Below the pieces are notes generated by a model. It was not told where the DNA came from, made no database searches, and saw only the letters and a program-made list of their open reading frames with translations. A program made the position numbers and the translations under genes. A stretch of DNA of 64,000 bases from Solitalea canadensis DSM 3403 (lineage in GTDB: Bacteria; Bacteroidota; Bacteroidia; Sphingobacteriales; Sphingobacteriaceae), in the NCBI RefSeq assembly GCF_000242635.2, contig NC_017770.1:1748669-1812668 (forward strand). Reading direction: 5' to 3'. Positions 44,179 through 54,020 of this stretch are shown piece by piece (the first letter of the stretch is position 1; each line of letters starts with the position of its first letter).

Positions 44179-45015
44179 ATGAAGATGAATATTCTAGCTA
44201 AAGAAAATTACTATAAGGCCATACCTTATCTCGCAGAGATAACCATCAATAATTTGTTTGCCCAATCTGTGATTGAACAAAAAATAGCAGGGAAAGTCTA
44301 TGTTGATGATAGCGAAAATCCCAAGACGTTTTATGTAATTCATCCTTATGGAATGACGCTTCTTTTTGGGGAAAGTGGGAATACGAGATTTAATAAAAGC
44401 TTTCGGGATTATGCCTTAAACAAGGATAACAATAGAGATATCTATGAATGGATGCAAGCCTTTCCTGATACATGGCATATTGAATTAAAGGAACTCTTCG
44501 AAGGACATCTGATTAAGTCGGATGAAATGAACGGATGCTTTGACAAGGGAATAGTGGAACTTAATACAAGGGTCAATTTTAAATTCGATAAGAGTCTATA
44601 TCTAAATAGAAAGAAAACTAGCCTTTATTCAGGTGTAAAAATTATAAGAACAGATCGGCAGATTTTAAGAGCAATGAAAGGGAGTGTTGTTCCTGAATAT
44701 TTTTGGGAAAGTGAAGATGATTTTTTGGAAAAAGGTATCGGGTTTAGTCTTTTACATCAGGGGGAATTAGCATCAACAGCTTTTTCAGCACTAATTCATC
44801 ATGACAAACTGGAATTAGGTATTGAAACAGTAGCTGAATTTAGGGGAATGGGGTTCGCTGAACAAAGTTGTTCAGCATTGATCGATTATTGTATAAAAAA
44901 TCAGTTAGAGCCAGTTTGGGCTTGTCGACTAGAAAACGTCGGTTCCTATAAGTTAGCTCAAAAACTCGGTTTTGTCCCATCTGCAATGATTCCCTATTAT
45001 AGATTGGGTAGATGA
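44179..45015 (+). CDS. GNAT family N-acetyltransferase
   Basis: 278 aa from the ATG at 44179. The N-terminal half is an extended accessory domain (residues 1-135). The C-terminal half is a GNAT core with ELGIETVAEFRGMGFAEQSCSALIDYCI, carrying the R/Q-x-x-G-x-G/A acetyl-CoA loop as FRGMGFA, and ending WACRLENVGSYKLAQKLGFV. This matches the larger GNAT type found in Firmicutes and Bacteroidota. The substrate is unknown. It is divergent from, and probably controlled by, the MocR regulator. Confidence 0.85.
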   Translation: MKMNILAKENYYKAIPYLAEITINNLFAQSVIEQKIAGKVYVDDSENPKTFYVIHPYGMTLLFGESGNTRFNKSFRDYALNKDNNRDIYEWMQAFPDTWHIELKELFEGHLIKSDEMNGCFDKGIVELNTRVNFKFDKSLYLNRKKTSLYSGVKIIRTDRQILRAMKGSVVPEYFWESEDDFLEKGIGFSLLHQGELASTAFSALIHHDKLELGIETVAEFRGMGFAEQSCSALIDYCIKNQLEPVWACRLENVGSYKLAQKLGFVPSAMIPYYRLGR

Positions 45016-45281
45016 TCAAATAGGTATAATTAACATTAATAGGGGGTAAATTAGGAGAAAATTCTCTTTATAGAAATGTATCCCCAAAAACTACAGAATG
45101 TTTTTCTGAGGAATATTTCAAAATTGAGTTAAAGGTTGGTAGCTTCTCAACATTATTTTGTAAGTTTCTTCCCCAAAAACACATTAGCTACCATAAAAAT
45201 AGTTAGTTGTGATGATCTCAAAAGATTGCATAAATAAATCAACATATGAAAAATAAGGAATGTCATAAATTAAAAACAGTA

Positions 45282-45575
45282 ATGAAAAACCTTTTTACTT
45301 TGCTTATTAGTCTTTCACTGTTAGTGTCTTGTTCTCAAACAAAGACAGACAATCTGCAATGGTACGAAGATCAGGTCATTGAACAAGTGATAGCAGATTC
45401 TGACTCCACATACATCATACAAATAGGAATGATGGCACAAGCATTTCATTTAGATAAACAAAATGAAAACTTTGAAAGCAATCTGAATCTGTTGCAGGAG
45501 AGTCTTTCAAACAAAAGAAAGATAACTATTGGAGTGGAAAAAGGCTCAGCGAAAATTATAAGCGTTAAAAAATAG
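45282..45575 (+). CDS. Small lipoprotein
   Basis: 97 aa from the ATG at 45282. The frame extends to 45246, but this start gives a proper lipoprotein signal (MKNLFTLLISLSLLVSC, lipobox LVSC, Cys17). The mature part is hydrophilic (QWYEDQVIEQVIADSDSTYIIQIGMMAQAFHLDKQNENF) with no recognised family. The 230 nt before it contain no gene I can identify. Confidence 0.65.
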   Translation: MKNLFTLLISLSLLVSCSQTKTDNLQWYEDQVIEQVIADSDSTYIIQIGMMAQAFHLDKQNENFESNLNLLQESLSNKRKITIGVEKGSAKIISVKK

Positions 45576-45648
45576 TAATGGGGCTAAACTATCTAATAAT
45601 AATAATAGTATCCTGATGTAGATTAAACTGTTTTTTAAATCAACATGT

Positions 45649-46839
45649 TCATAAAATAAAAGACTTAAGCATAATACCTACGATTGCCGCCATGGCAATA
45701 ATGTATGGTTCTTGAATTTTCTTTAAATAAATTAACAGTACTACCGTAACAGCAGCAATTAATGCAGTTGGAATATCAATTATAGATCGACTTGCAATTA
45801 CAAGAACAGCACCTACTAATGCCCCTATAACAGCGGCAGTAATTCCGTCGACAAAAGCTTTAATGCTTTTATTCTTGGCAATTCTTTTAAAGTACGGAGC
45901 TGGAATAATTGTAAATAAATAGCAGGGAAGAAATGTAGCTAAAGCTGCCACAATAGCACCAGGTAGTCCTGCTACTAAATAACCAATAAATCCAACGGTA
46001 ATTACTACAGGTCCGGGAGTGATCATTGCCACAGCAACGGCATCAACAAACTGTTGTTCAGTTAACCATTTGTATTCAGTAACCACCCCTCCGTGTAAAA
46101 AGGGAACAATTGCAAGTCCGCTACCAAATACAAATGCTCCGGCTTTGGTAAAAAACCATGCAATTTTACCTAAAATACTCCAATCAACTTTTTCAACACT
46201 GAAGACGACTAAGAAAACCGAGTTAACAACAACAGGTTTCTTTATCCATTTAGGAGGTGCTTTCACCATCATATAAATAAGTCCGGCTGTAATAAATAAC
46301 ATAACTTCTTCAGATTGAGTAATTACGGTAATAATTGCAGCAATGAGGTAGAATAGCCATAGCAGCCAATTTTCCTTAATTGCTTCAACTTTAAATTTAC
46401 CAACTGATTTAATGGTGAGTTTATAAGCACTCATGGCAATAATACCAATGACAGCCGCGCCAACTCCATAAAACACGGCCTGTATCCAAGGTATACCTCC
46501 AAACATTTTGTAAGCAATACCCAACAGTACAACCATAATAAAAGAAGGAAGAACAAAAGCAATTCCGATAAGTGTAGCTCCCCCAATACCATAATGGACA
46601 AAGCCCAGGTAAATTCCTAACTGTGCGGCCAAAGGCCCGGGAGCTAATTGGGCCAATGCCAACCCTTCTTTGTATTCCTCTTCAGAAATCCATTTCCGTT
46701 TTTCTACCAGATCACGGTGCATGTAACCCGCTAATGCAACAGGGCCGCCAAAACCTGCATAGCCCAGGTAAAGAAAATACTTAACTAATTGCCAGAGCGA
46801 ATAAGTCGGTTTCGTAGTTGTTAAAGATTCGGATTCCAT
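45649..46839 (-). CDS. chrA: Chromate transporter ChrA, long-chain type
   Basis: 396 aa made of two homologous CHR domains. Each opens with a G-rich amphipathic helix (YAGFGGPVALAGYMHRDLVEKRKWISEEEYKEGLALAQLAPGPLAAQLGIYLG; KAGAFVFGSGLAIVPFLHGGVVTEYKWLTEQQFVDAVAVAMITPGPVVITVGFIGYL). About ten membrane helices. It expels chromate from the cytoplasm. The start overlaps the end of the ChrB-like gene by 19 nt, so they are translated together. Confidence 0.93.
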   Translation of the reverse strand: MESESLTTTKPTYSLWQLVKYFLYLGYAGFGGPVALAGYMHRDLVEKRKWISEEEYKEGLALAQLAPGPLAAQLGIYLGFVHYGIGGATLIGIAFVLPSFIMVVLLGIAYKMFGGIPWIQAVFYGVGAAVIGIIAMSAYKLTIKSVGKFKVEAIKENWLLWLFYLIAAIITVITQSEEVMLFITAGLIYMMVKAPPKWIKKPVVVNSVFLVVFSVEKVDWSILGKIAWFFTKAGAFVFGSGLAIVPFLHGGVVTEYKWLTEQQFVDAVAVAMITPGPVVITVGFIGYLVAGLPGAIVAALATFLPCYLFTIIPAPYFKRIAKNKSIKAFVDGITAAVIGALVGAVLVIASRSIIDIPTALIAAVTVVLLIYLKKIQEPYIIAMAAIVGIMLKSFIL

Positions 46840-47273
46840 GTGTGTTTTTCGTTTTGAACAAATTTGGCCCAGGAATAAAGAGCGTCATAAACTTTCATTC
46901 CCAATTGTAACATGTCATAATCGTTATGAATATTGTAGGAGAGTCCCGCGGAAATAGCCCAAAGTCCAGCTGCTTGCGGTGCCAGGTCGAACCTGTCGGT
47001 ATCGGCTCCTCGAACAATTAGTGCAAGTTGTAGTAATGCTGTGTCAGTAAGATTGTATTTTTTGATGATGTAGTCAAAGGTGCACTCCTCACCATAATGA
47101 GAATATTCCGCTCCTGGTATATCGTAAGGAATTGCCTTGAATTCGGCTGCTTTATCAAACACCTCTTCCTTGGCAACATAAATGAACTCCGCATCCTTAT
47201 CCACAAAATTCTTAATGAGCCAGGGACAGGCAATCCTGTCTATCTTTGGCCGTTCACGGGTTATCCATTTCAT
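46821..47273 (-). CDS. ChrB C-terminal domain protein (chromate resistance)
   Basis: 150 aa, a stand-alone ChrB_C domain: MKWITRERPKIDRIACPWLIKNFVDKDAEFIYV... IPGAEYSHYGEECTFDYIIKKY... LIVRGADTDRFDLAPQAAGLWAISAGLSY. Conserved Cys, His and Asp residues could bind metal or oxyanion. In Proteobacteria ChrB is a chromate-sensing regulator of chrA; here the separate AraC fusion upstream probably regulates, leaving this protein as sensor or reductase. It forms an operon with chrA. Confidence 0.88.
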   Translation of the reverse strand: MKWITRERPKIDRIACPWLIKNFVDKDAEFIYVAKEEVFDKAAEFKAIPYDIPGAEYSHYGEECTFDYIIKKYNLTDTALLQLALIVRGADTDRFDLAPQAAGLWAISAGLSYNIHNDYDMLQLGMKVYDALYSWAKFVQNEKHTWNPNL

Positions 47274-47332
47274 AGCACAACATATTAGCTATCCAAAGTT
47301 CTTTAACCCTTTGCTAAAAAAATAGAATCCCT

Positions 47333-48196
47333 TTAACCTTTTGTATTTATTTTACTTTTTACAATACTTTTTTTGTAGTCAGAAGGGTTTTGACCAGTGT
47401 GTTTTTTGAAAATACGGGTAAAATGACTTTGATCAGAGAAACCTGTTAAATAGGCAATTTGGGATAAGGAATGATTACCCGACTCAAGGAGTTTAATGGC
47501 CTTTTCAATACGAAGTTTTCGGATATAATCACCAAAAGTTAGGTCATCAAAATGTTTTGAAAATTCGCGTGATAAATAGGCAGGATGTACATTTAACTCT
47601 TTTGAAACCCCCTTCAGGCTTAAACTTAAATTAATATCAATCTGATCCTGAATGATTTCTTTCAATTCAATTACCCAATCCGGTATCTTTTTTTGAGACC
47701 CCTTTTTTTGATGAAGATATTTGTTGTAAATTTCTAACAATAGATATTCAACAGGGTTTTGCGTGTGTTTTTCATTTTGATGGTATTTTGCCCAGCTGTA
47801 CAATGCATCATAAATGAGCATGCCTTTTTCAAGCAGTTCATAATCATCTTTTGTGTTATGAGCAAGGCCGGCAGAAATGGCCCATAAGCCCGAAGCCTGA
47901 CTGGCTAAATGATGGGCATCCGTATCGGCTCCACGAACAATGGGAGCCATCACTTGTAATGATGGGTCTTTGAGCTTATACTTTTCCAGGAAATAGTCAA
48001 ATGTACATTTATCATTATAATGAGTAAACTCTACATCCGGTACGTCAAATGGAATTGCATTTAGTTCTTGCGATCTTGCGATCACCTCCTTAAAAGGAAC
48101 ATATATAAATTCCGCTTCGTTGTCGATGAATCTTTTGATAAGCCATGGACAGGCAATGCGGTCAATTTTGGGTCGTTCACGGGTGATCCATTTCAT
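47333..48196 (-). CDS. ChrB_C domain fused to an AraC-type DNA-binding domain
   Basis: 287 aa. Residues 1-150 are a ChrB_C domain almost parallel to the next gene (MKWITRERPKIDRIACPWLIKRFIDNEAEFIYV... IVRGADTDAHHLASQASGLWAISAGLAHN). Residues ~170-287 are an AraC HTH pair (VSKELNVHPAYLSREFSKHF, LSQIAYLTGFSDQSHFTRIFKKHTGQNPSDYKK). The simplest reading is a one-component chromate sensor-activator of the chrB-chrA operon 59 nt downstream. The two ChrB_C domains share the first 14 residues exactly, implying duplication. Confidence 0.9.
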   Translation of the reverse strand: MKWITRERPKIDRIACPWLIKRFIDNEAEFIYVPFKEVIARSQELNAIPFDVPDVEFTHYNDKCTFDYFLEKYKLKDPSLQVMAPIVRGADTDAHHLASQASGLWAISAGLAHNTKDDYELLEKGMLIYDALYSWAKYHQNEKHTQNPVEYLLLEIYNKYLHQKKGSQKKIPDWVIELKEIIQDQIDINLSLSLKGVSKELNVHPAYLSREFSKHFDDLTFGDYIRKLRIEKAIKLLESGNHSLSQIAYLTGFSDQSHFTRIFKKHTGQNPSDYKKSIVKSKINTKG

Positions 48197-48358
48197 ATGC
48201 TATTAACTGGAAAATTACATTATAGGAACGTTAGGCTACTGAATAGTTTCTTCAACTTAAAACTAAATATTTTAATTTTTTTTTGATAAAAACCTATAAT
48301 TGTTAAAAATGCAAGATTTTAAAAAAAAACAGAAATTGGAGCAGTAGCCTATTTTCGC

Positions 48359-48581
48359 CATTTGTCGTTAATGACCTAGCTATGTGGCTTGATCAGTGGG
48401 AAATGACAGGAAATACTCCAGATGGGCATCCGATTAAAATGACAGCCCATACATCTTGCGTAATGAAAAGAAATGAGATTGGAGATTGTTGTGGATTGTT
48501 GATAATCCTTTTGGATCTGCGATACTCAATGCTGTACTTGATAAAGGTTTTTACCAAATGATTGTCCCTTCAGGGCGATAA
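48359..48581 (+). pseudogene. NTF2/SnoaL-like protein fragment, frameshifted
   Basis: The first frame reads PFVVNDLAMWLDQWEMTGNTPDGHPIKMTAHTSCVMKRNEIG. After an indel near 48485-48495 another frame continues WIVDNPFGSAILNAVLDKGFYQMIVPSGR to TAA at 48579-48581. TPDG-HPIKMTA... W-IVDNPFG is the C-terminal pattern of SnoaL/DUF4440-like (NTF2) proteins. The 5' half is missing. Confidence 0.5.
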
Positions 48582-48582
48582 T

Positions 48583-48637
48583 AAGCTTATAAGCAAAATC
48601 AAAACCCTCTGAATTATATATTTAGAGGGTTTTTTAT
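48583..48637 (+). terminator. Terminator related to the tRNA-island repeat
   Basis: Hairpin ACCCTCT/AGAGGGT with a T6 tail. The similarity to 2396-2452 extends upstream of the hairpin (AAGCTTA, AAGCAAA, TCAAAACCCTCT), so it is a diverged third copy of that block and not a chance look-alike. 48638-48889 contains no gene I can support. Confidence 0.65.
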
Positions 48638-48889
48638 TTGTTCTACCATTTTTCCCGTTTGTCTGAAAGTCAGATTGATTAAATCGACTTGTCTCATTTC
48701 TAAGTAGTAGAACGTAGTTTTTCAAGTCAGAAGTTCTACGGATAAATAGCTTTTGACTTGGAAATACCTTTGATGGCAGAAATATGCTGTAAAATTTAGC
48801 GTCTATAATTTCCACAGCTATTTATAAAAGGGCACATGCTATGAAAATAGTTAGCCTCAAAATCCCATTTATCAATACTAAAACGTGAT

Positions 48890-51800
48890 ATGAGAATATA
48901 CTTACTTTTTTTTTGCTGCCTTTTACAATTTGGAGCAGTGGCACAAAAAGTCACTAATTATGATTTTACGGCATCACAAGGAACTTTTGAGCAGATAAAC
49001 GGCACTACCATGCCTTATTCTCAAACAAATCCCTTTAATCCCGGAGATGATGATAATTTTAATAAGATACCCATAGGCTTTACCTTTCATTATTGTGGAC
49101 AGCCTTACACTGCTTTAGCAGCCAATACCAATGGCGTAATTGTTCTAACCGAAGGAACTGTGGTAACTGGATACAATTCTAATTCAAATGGATTTTCCAA
49201 TGGATATTCTTACTCATTATTAGCTCCCTTATGGGATGATTTAAGACTTAATGATCCGTCTGATTTTTCTTACCAAACAACAGGAACAGCAGGTAATCGT
49301 GTTTTAACCCTCCAATATTTAAATGTAAGATGGGGCAATGGCGCTCCTGCACCTGTTATTTCTTTCCAGGTAAAATTGTATGAGGCAGATGGACATATAG
49401 AGTTTTTGTACCGCGGAGAAACAGGTGCTATCCATAATTCGGGAGTTGGATACCTGGGGGCAACTATAGGGATTGTTCTAGCCAGCCAACCTATTGCAAA
49501 TTCGGTTGGGGGATTTCTGTCTCTATCAAATAGCTCTTCTGCTCCAACAATTAGCTCTACGGTTTCAACGAATTCGATTAACACCAAGCCGGCTGATGGT
49601 CAGGTTTACACTTTTACTCCAACTATTACAGGTGTCCCCAATGCGCCTGTTAGTTTAACCTTTCCAGGTCGTACCTTCAATACGATAACACTTAACTGGA
49701 TTGATAATTCCAGTAATGAAACATTGTTTAAAGTTCGCAGATCAACTGATGGGATTAATTTTGTGGATATTGCCTATATTCAATCAACCACAACAACTAC
49801 CACAGGCGATTCTTATAGTTATACTGCAACAGGATTAAATACATCTGCAAAATATTATTTTCAGGTTGTAGCGGCTAATGAAGGTGCTGCACCTTCAGCG
49901 GCTCTGAGTAGAAGTTATTATACAGATGGAGTTCCGCTAACACCCGAGCCATTTACCTCCGGATCTACTGATGTGTGTGCTCCTCAAGATGGATTAGTTT
50001 ACGAAGTAGGAGAATCGATTAATGCAACAGCCTATGACTGGAGTTATACCGGTTCGGGTGTTGGCCTTGTTCCAAATGGAAAAACCATTACACTTCTTTT
50101 TACAGAATTTGCTACTTCCGGTTTTTTGAGTGCGACTGGTCGAAATACTCATGGAAATTCAAGCAGCCAATCATTGTTTATTAATGTAAAAAATTTCCCT
50201 ATTACTATCAATCTTCAACCACGAGATCTGACCGTTTGTGAAAAAACTGATGCGAAATTTTCTGTAGCTGCAACTGGTAATAATTTAACCTATCAATGGC
50301 AAAAATCTGATATCAATGGACAATCATGGACAGATCTTTCTGATGCAGGTAATTATTCTGGGGTGAATACTGCTGAATTAACCAGAACTAACGCTGATTT
50401 TCAAGAAAATGGAATACAATATCGCTGTGCTATCAAATCGGGTTGCAGGACAGTAAATAGTTCAAGTGCAGTTTTAACTGTCATGGAATTACCTCATCAG
50501 CATAACTTTGTTATTAGTCAAAATGAAGTGATTCAGGGACAAACGAATGTTCTGTACAGAGTTGCAGATAGTCCGGATGACGGTATAGCTCAACCCGGAA
50601 TAGCCTATCAATGGGAGTATTCAGGAACTGGGGTTACTATTAACGGGTCGGGAGATGCGGTATCATTAGATTTTTCTAATACAGCAACAAGTGGAGTATT
50701 AACTTTAAAAACCACCAATTGGTGCATGCTAGTAGGACCTGCTACATCTCTTAATATTACAGTAAAACCTTTAAAACAACCACAATCTATTACCTTTAAT
50801 CCGTTTCCTGCTGTTACCTATGGATCTGCTCCGGTTTTAGCAGAAGCTACAGCCAGTTCGGGTTTACCTGTAACGTATGAAAGTTCCAATCTTTCAATAG
50901 CAGTAGTAGAAGGTGATAAAATTAAAATTTTAAGTGCCGGATGGGTTACAATTACAGCCAAACAAGATGGCAACGATCTATTTTCTCCAGCTCCCAATGT
51001 TCAACAGCTTTTAAAAGTAGATAAAGCCACACTTCTTGTTAAGGCTGATGATAAGCAAAGAACCTATGGGCAGAATAATCCTGGCCTAACATTTAGCTAC
51101 AGCGGTTTCGTAAATGGCGATGATCCTTCAAAATTAAGCACCTGGCCAACTGCTAGCACTACTGCAGACTTAAACAGCCCGGCAGGATCATTCCTCATTA
51201 CAGTTAATGGAGGCCAGTCATGGTTGTATGACTTCGTTTATCAGGATGGTACCTTAACCATAAACAAAGCTCAATTAACTGTAATAGCACATGATCAGCA
51301 TAAAATATACGGACAACAAAACCCGGCTTTAATAGTCGATTATACAGGTTTTGTAAATGGAGATGACCAATCTGCAGTTACAACCCTTCCGGTTATAACT
51401 ACCACAGCAACTGCTTCCAGTGCTGTAGGAACTTATCCGATTTCTGTTAACGGAGCAACCGCTTCAAACTATGATTTCAGTTATCAGCAAGGAAGCTTAG
51501 TTATAAGTAAGGCCCAATTAACCGTAAAAGCTGAAGATAAACAGAAAATTTATGGTCAGACAAATCCGGCTTTGACGATTTCTTACACCGGATTTGTAAA
51601 CGGTGATGATGCATCTACTTTTTCAACACCAGCAACCGCCACAACACTTGCAACCAAAGAAAGTGCAGTGGGTACATATACTATTACTGCTGGCGGCGCT
51701 GCATCTGCTAATTATAGTTTCATCTATCAGGATGGAGTCATAACAGTTGGCAAGGCAGCTTTAACCATTACTGCAAATAATGCGACAAAAAATGCTGGCG

Positions 51801-52834
51801 CTGCCAATCCTTCTTTTACTGCAAGTTATAATGGTTTCGTTAATGGTGAAACTAATACAGTGCTTACTGCGCAACCATTAATTAGTACAAGTGCGACAAC
51901 TGCTTCTCCTGCCGGAAATTATCCAATTATTCCAAGTGGAGCTTCAGCTGAAAATTATACGATCTCCTATGTTAATGGAACATTAACGATCAATTCATTT
52001 GTTCCGAATGCAGCGCCTACATTAGACCCGATTGCAGACCAGACAATCTGTGGTACTACTAATTTGCAATCAATTTTGTTAAGTGGAATAAGTGCAGGTC
52101 CGGAGGGTAATCAAACTATTACTTTACATGTTTCATCAGACAAAGATCTATTTGACCAGTTGAGCATTAGTGGTACAGGTCCGACAGCTACACTTAACTA
52201 TCGTGTAAAACCAGAGCAGGGCGACATTGCAACTATTACGGTAACAGTAAAAGATAATGGAGGAGTTGATAATGGAGGAGTGGATCAGTTAACCAGAACA
52301 TTTAAACTAACTGTAAATCCTTTGCCATGGCTCTCTATTACCACCAAAAATGGAGTAAAGATTTCCAAGGGAGATATTATTGAGCTTACAGCTGCTGGCA
52401 CTGCCACCCAATACAAATGGGATGATGCTGAGGATATTATTGATGGAAGAAATTCAGCTACGTTAACTGTTCGTCCAATGAAGACTACTACCTATACAGT
52501 TAAAGGATTTAATTACAGAGGTTGTTATGTGGAAGAAAAAATCACTATTGAAGTAATCGATAACCCAATGCTTGACGCCACAAATGTAATTACACCTAAT
52601 GGAGATGGTCATAATGATAAATGGTTAGTTAAAAACATTGAGAGTTACCCCAATAGTGTGGTAAAGATATTTGATAAGGCAGGTAGAATACTCTATACTA
52701 AAACCGGGTACGCCAATGATTGGGATGGAACCTTAAACGGAGCTCCTTTACATGAAGACACTTATTACTATGTGGTAGATCTGGGTAACGGAACAACGTT
52801 GCATAAAGGATACATTACTGTTATTCGTGATTAA
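48890..52834 (+). CDS. Giant secreted adhesin-like protein with MBG repeats and T9SS type B sorting domain
   Basis: 1314 aa. Signal peptide (1-18). A ~220-residue N-terminal beta domain; a fibronectin-III-like domain (about 250-345: APVSLTFPGRTFNTITLNWIDNSSNETLFKVRRS); an Ig-like/PKD region with YQWQKSD and YRCAIKSGC. Then come four MBG repeats of 80-85 aa (about 708-1040, each with KAxLTVxAxDxxKxYGQxNPxLTxxYxGFVNGDD). A cadherin-like segment follows. The C-terminal ~85 residues form the gliding-motility/CHU type B sorting domain (NVITPNGDGHNDKWLVKNIESYPNSVVKIFDKAGRILY). Exported by type IX secretion and held at the surface. PorP/SprF follows 36 nt later. Confidence 0.92.
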   Translation: MRIYLLFFCCLLQFGAVAQKVTNYDFTASQGTFEQINGTTMPYSQTNPFNPGDDDNFNKIPIGFTFHYCGQPYTALAANTNGVIVLTEGTVVTGYNSNSNGFSNGYSYSLLAPLWDDLRLNDPSDFSYQTTGTAGNRVLTLQYLNVRWGNGAPAPVISFQVKLYEADGHIEFLYRGETGAIHNSGVGYLGATIGIVLASQPIANSVGGFLSLSNSSSAPTISSTVSTNSINTKPADGQVYTFTPTITGVPNAPVSLTFPGRTFNTITLNWIDNSSNETLFKVRRSTDGINFVDIAYIQSTTTTTTGDSYSYTATGLNTSAKYYFQVVAANEGAAPSAALSRSYYTDGVPLTPEPFTSGSTDVCAPQDGLVYEVGESINATAYDWSYTGSGVGLVPNGKTITLLFTEFATSGFLSATGRNTHGNSSSQSLFINVKNFPITINLQPRDLTVCEKTDAKFSVAATGNNLTYQWQKSDINGQSWTDLSDAGNYSGVNTAELTRTNADFQENGIQYRCAIKSGCRTVNSSSAVLTVMELPHQHNFVISQNEVIQGQTNVLYRVADSPDDGIAQPGIAYQWEYSGTGVTINGSGDAVSLDFSNTATSGVLTLKTTNWCMLVGPATSLNITVKPLKQPQSITFNPFPAVTYGSAPVLAEATASSGLPVTYESSNLSIAVVEGDKIKILSAGWVTITAKQDGNDLFSPAPNVQQLLKVDKATLLVKADDKQRTYGQNNPGLTFSYSGFVNGDDPSKLSTWPTASTTADLNSPAGSFLITVNGGQSWLYDFVYQDGTLTINKAQLTVIAHDQHKIYGQQNPALIVDYTGFVNGDDQSAVTTLPVITTTATASSAVGTYPISVNGATASNYDFSYQQGSLVISKAQLTVKAEDKQKIYGQTNPALTISYTGFVNGDDASTFSTPATATTLATKESAVGTYTITAGGAASANYSFIYQDGVITVGKAALTITANNATKNAGAANPSFTASYNGFVNGETNTVLTAQPLISTSATTASPAGNYPIIPSGASAENYTISYVNGTLTINSFVPNAAPTLDPIADQTICGTTNLQSILLSGISAGPEGNQTITLHVSSDKDLFDQLSISGTGPTATLNYRVKPEQGDIATITVTVKDNGGVDNGGVDQLTRTFKLTVNPLPWLSITTKNGVKISKGDIIELTAAGTATQYKWDDAEDIIDGRNSATLTVRPMKTTTYTVKGFNYRGCYVEEKITIEVIDNPMLDATNVITPNGDGHNDKWLVKNIESYPNSVVKIFDKAGRILYTKTGYANDWDGTLNGAPLHEDTYYYVVDLGNGTTLHKGYITVIRD

Positions 52835-52870
52835 TAAGTTTTATCCATAGTAGAGTTAACAAATTTTAGA

Positions 52871-53788
52871 ATGAAATCATCGATTCAAAAATATACAAAT
52901 AAAAAGCTGTTGCTAATATTATTGCTGGTTGCAGGGACTGTTTTTCCGGTTCTTGCACAGCGAAATTTTGTGCCTGCACAATACTATTTTAATCAATATT
53001 TGGGAAATGCTGCCATGGCAGGTATTGATTCAAGTCTGAATATTACACTTACTTACAGTAAACAATATGATGATATGCCAGATGCTCCGGTAAATAAGCT
53101 GTTAAGTGCTGATTATTATCTAGGGAAACGAGTAGGTGTAGGTGTTAATATAATCAACCAAAAATCAGGTTTGTTAAATGAAACCCGGATTGCAGCATCG
53201 TTTGCCTACCATTTGCCTTTGAATGATCGTGGGCAATTATTACATTTTGGTTTATCGGCTGCCGTTGAATATAACAATTTGCTCTTTAATGAAGTTAACG
53301 GAGATCAATACGACCCCTCATTATTGAACTACAACTCACGGGGAGCCCCTATGGATGGCGATTTTGGAATTGCCTTTACAAGTGACAAACTCAATATTCA
53401 AGCAGCAGTCCCTACCATCAGGAACTTCATTGTGAAGGATATTTACAAAACCGTAGACAGAGCAACCTTTTATTCAGCAGCATCCTATAAAATTGCGTTG
53501 GGGGAAGAATTTAATAGCCTGGAGCCAAAAATTTCCTACACCATGGTAAAGGGAAATAATGACATTTGGGATGCCGGACTCGATTTTAAATGTGCTCATA
53601 ACCTGGCGAGCATACAAGCGATTTACCATTCAACAAAAAGCTTTACTGTTGGACTGGGTATTAATCTACAATCACGCATTCAAATGTTGGCAATGTATAC
53701 CACTGAAGCCAATGCCATTAGAAAATATACAGATGGAAACTTGTCTTTGAATTTGAAGATTGCTTTATTTCAAAGAAAATCTATTTAG
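52871..53788 (+). CDS. PorP/SprF family type IX secretion outer-membrane protein
   Basis: 305 aa. Signal peptide ending VLAQ (about residue 29). The start of the mature protein, RNFVPAQYYFNQYLGNAAMAGIDSSLNITLTYSKQYDDMPDAPVNKLLSADY, is the family hallmark (YxxNxxxxNPAxAG), and the body is barrel-like with LGINLQSRIQMLAMY near the end. SprF-type proteins attach type B-sorted cargo to the surface. It pairs with the adhesin gene and is probably dedicated to it. Confidence 0.92.
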   Translation: MKSSIQKYTNKKLLLILLLVAGTVFPVLAQRNFVPAQYYFNQYLGNAAMAGIDSSLNITLTYSKQYDDMPDAPVNKLLSADYYLGKRVGVGVNIINQKSGLLNETRIAASFAYHLPLNDRGQLLHFGLSAAVEYNNLLFNEVNGDQYDPSLLNYNSRGAPMDGDFGIAFTSDKLNIQAAVPTIRNFIVKDIYKTVDRATFYSAASYKIALGEEFNSLEPKISYTMVKGNNDIWDAGLDFKCAHNLASIQAIYHSTKSFTVGLGINLQSRIQMLAMYTTEANAIRKYTDGNLSLNLKIALFQRKSI

Positions 53789-53822
53789 TACAAAGTTTTA
53801 GGAATTAAAGTAGCCGGAGGAA

Positions 53823-53866
53823 ATAAAAATAGCTTATGCAACCTGCATAAGCTATTTTTATTTCCC
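53823..53866. terminator. Bidirectional Rho-independent terminator
   Basis: 16-bp A/T-flanked stem TAAAAATAGCTTATGCA/TGCATAAGCTATTTTTA with a short loop. It ends the adhesin-PorP operon and could also serve the convergent sulfatase gene. Confidence 0.85.
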
Positions 53867-54020
53867 TTTTGACAACCATTGCCGGGAAAGTTGTCCAGGT
53901 CCCTCCGTCGAAAATTAACTGAAGTTCAACTTCAATAATGTTAATAGTGCTTTACGGAAAATAGCAAAGCACAATCCGGTTTAATGAAGATGATTTATCA
54001 AACCGTCATATGGATGAACA

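Noticed and set aside
48570-48815. 81-codon minus-strand ORF before the adhesin gene
   Set aside because: It runs through the terminator hairpin and has no family likeness, so it is judged a chance frame.
51015-52000. Tandem ~250-nt repeats as a possible CRISPR or satellite array
   Set aside because: They are in-frame MBG protein domains of the adhesin gene, diverged at nucleotide level.
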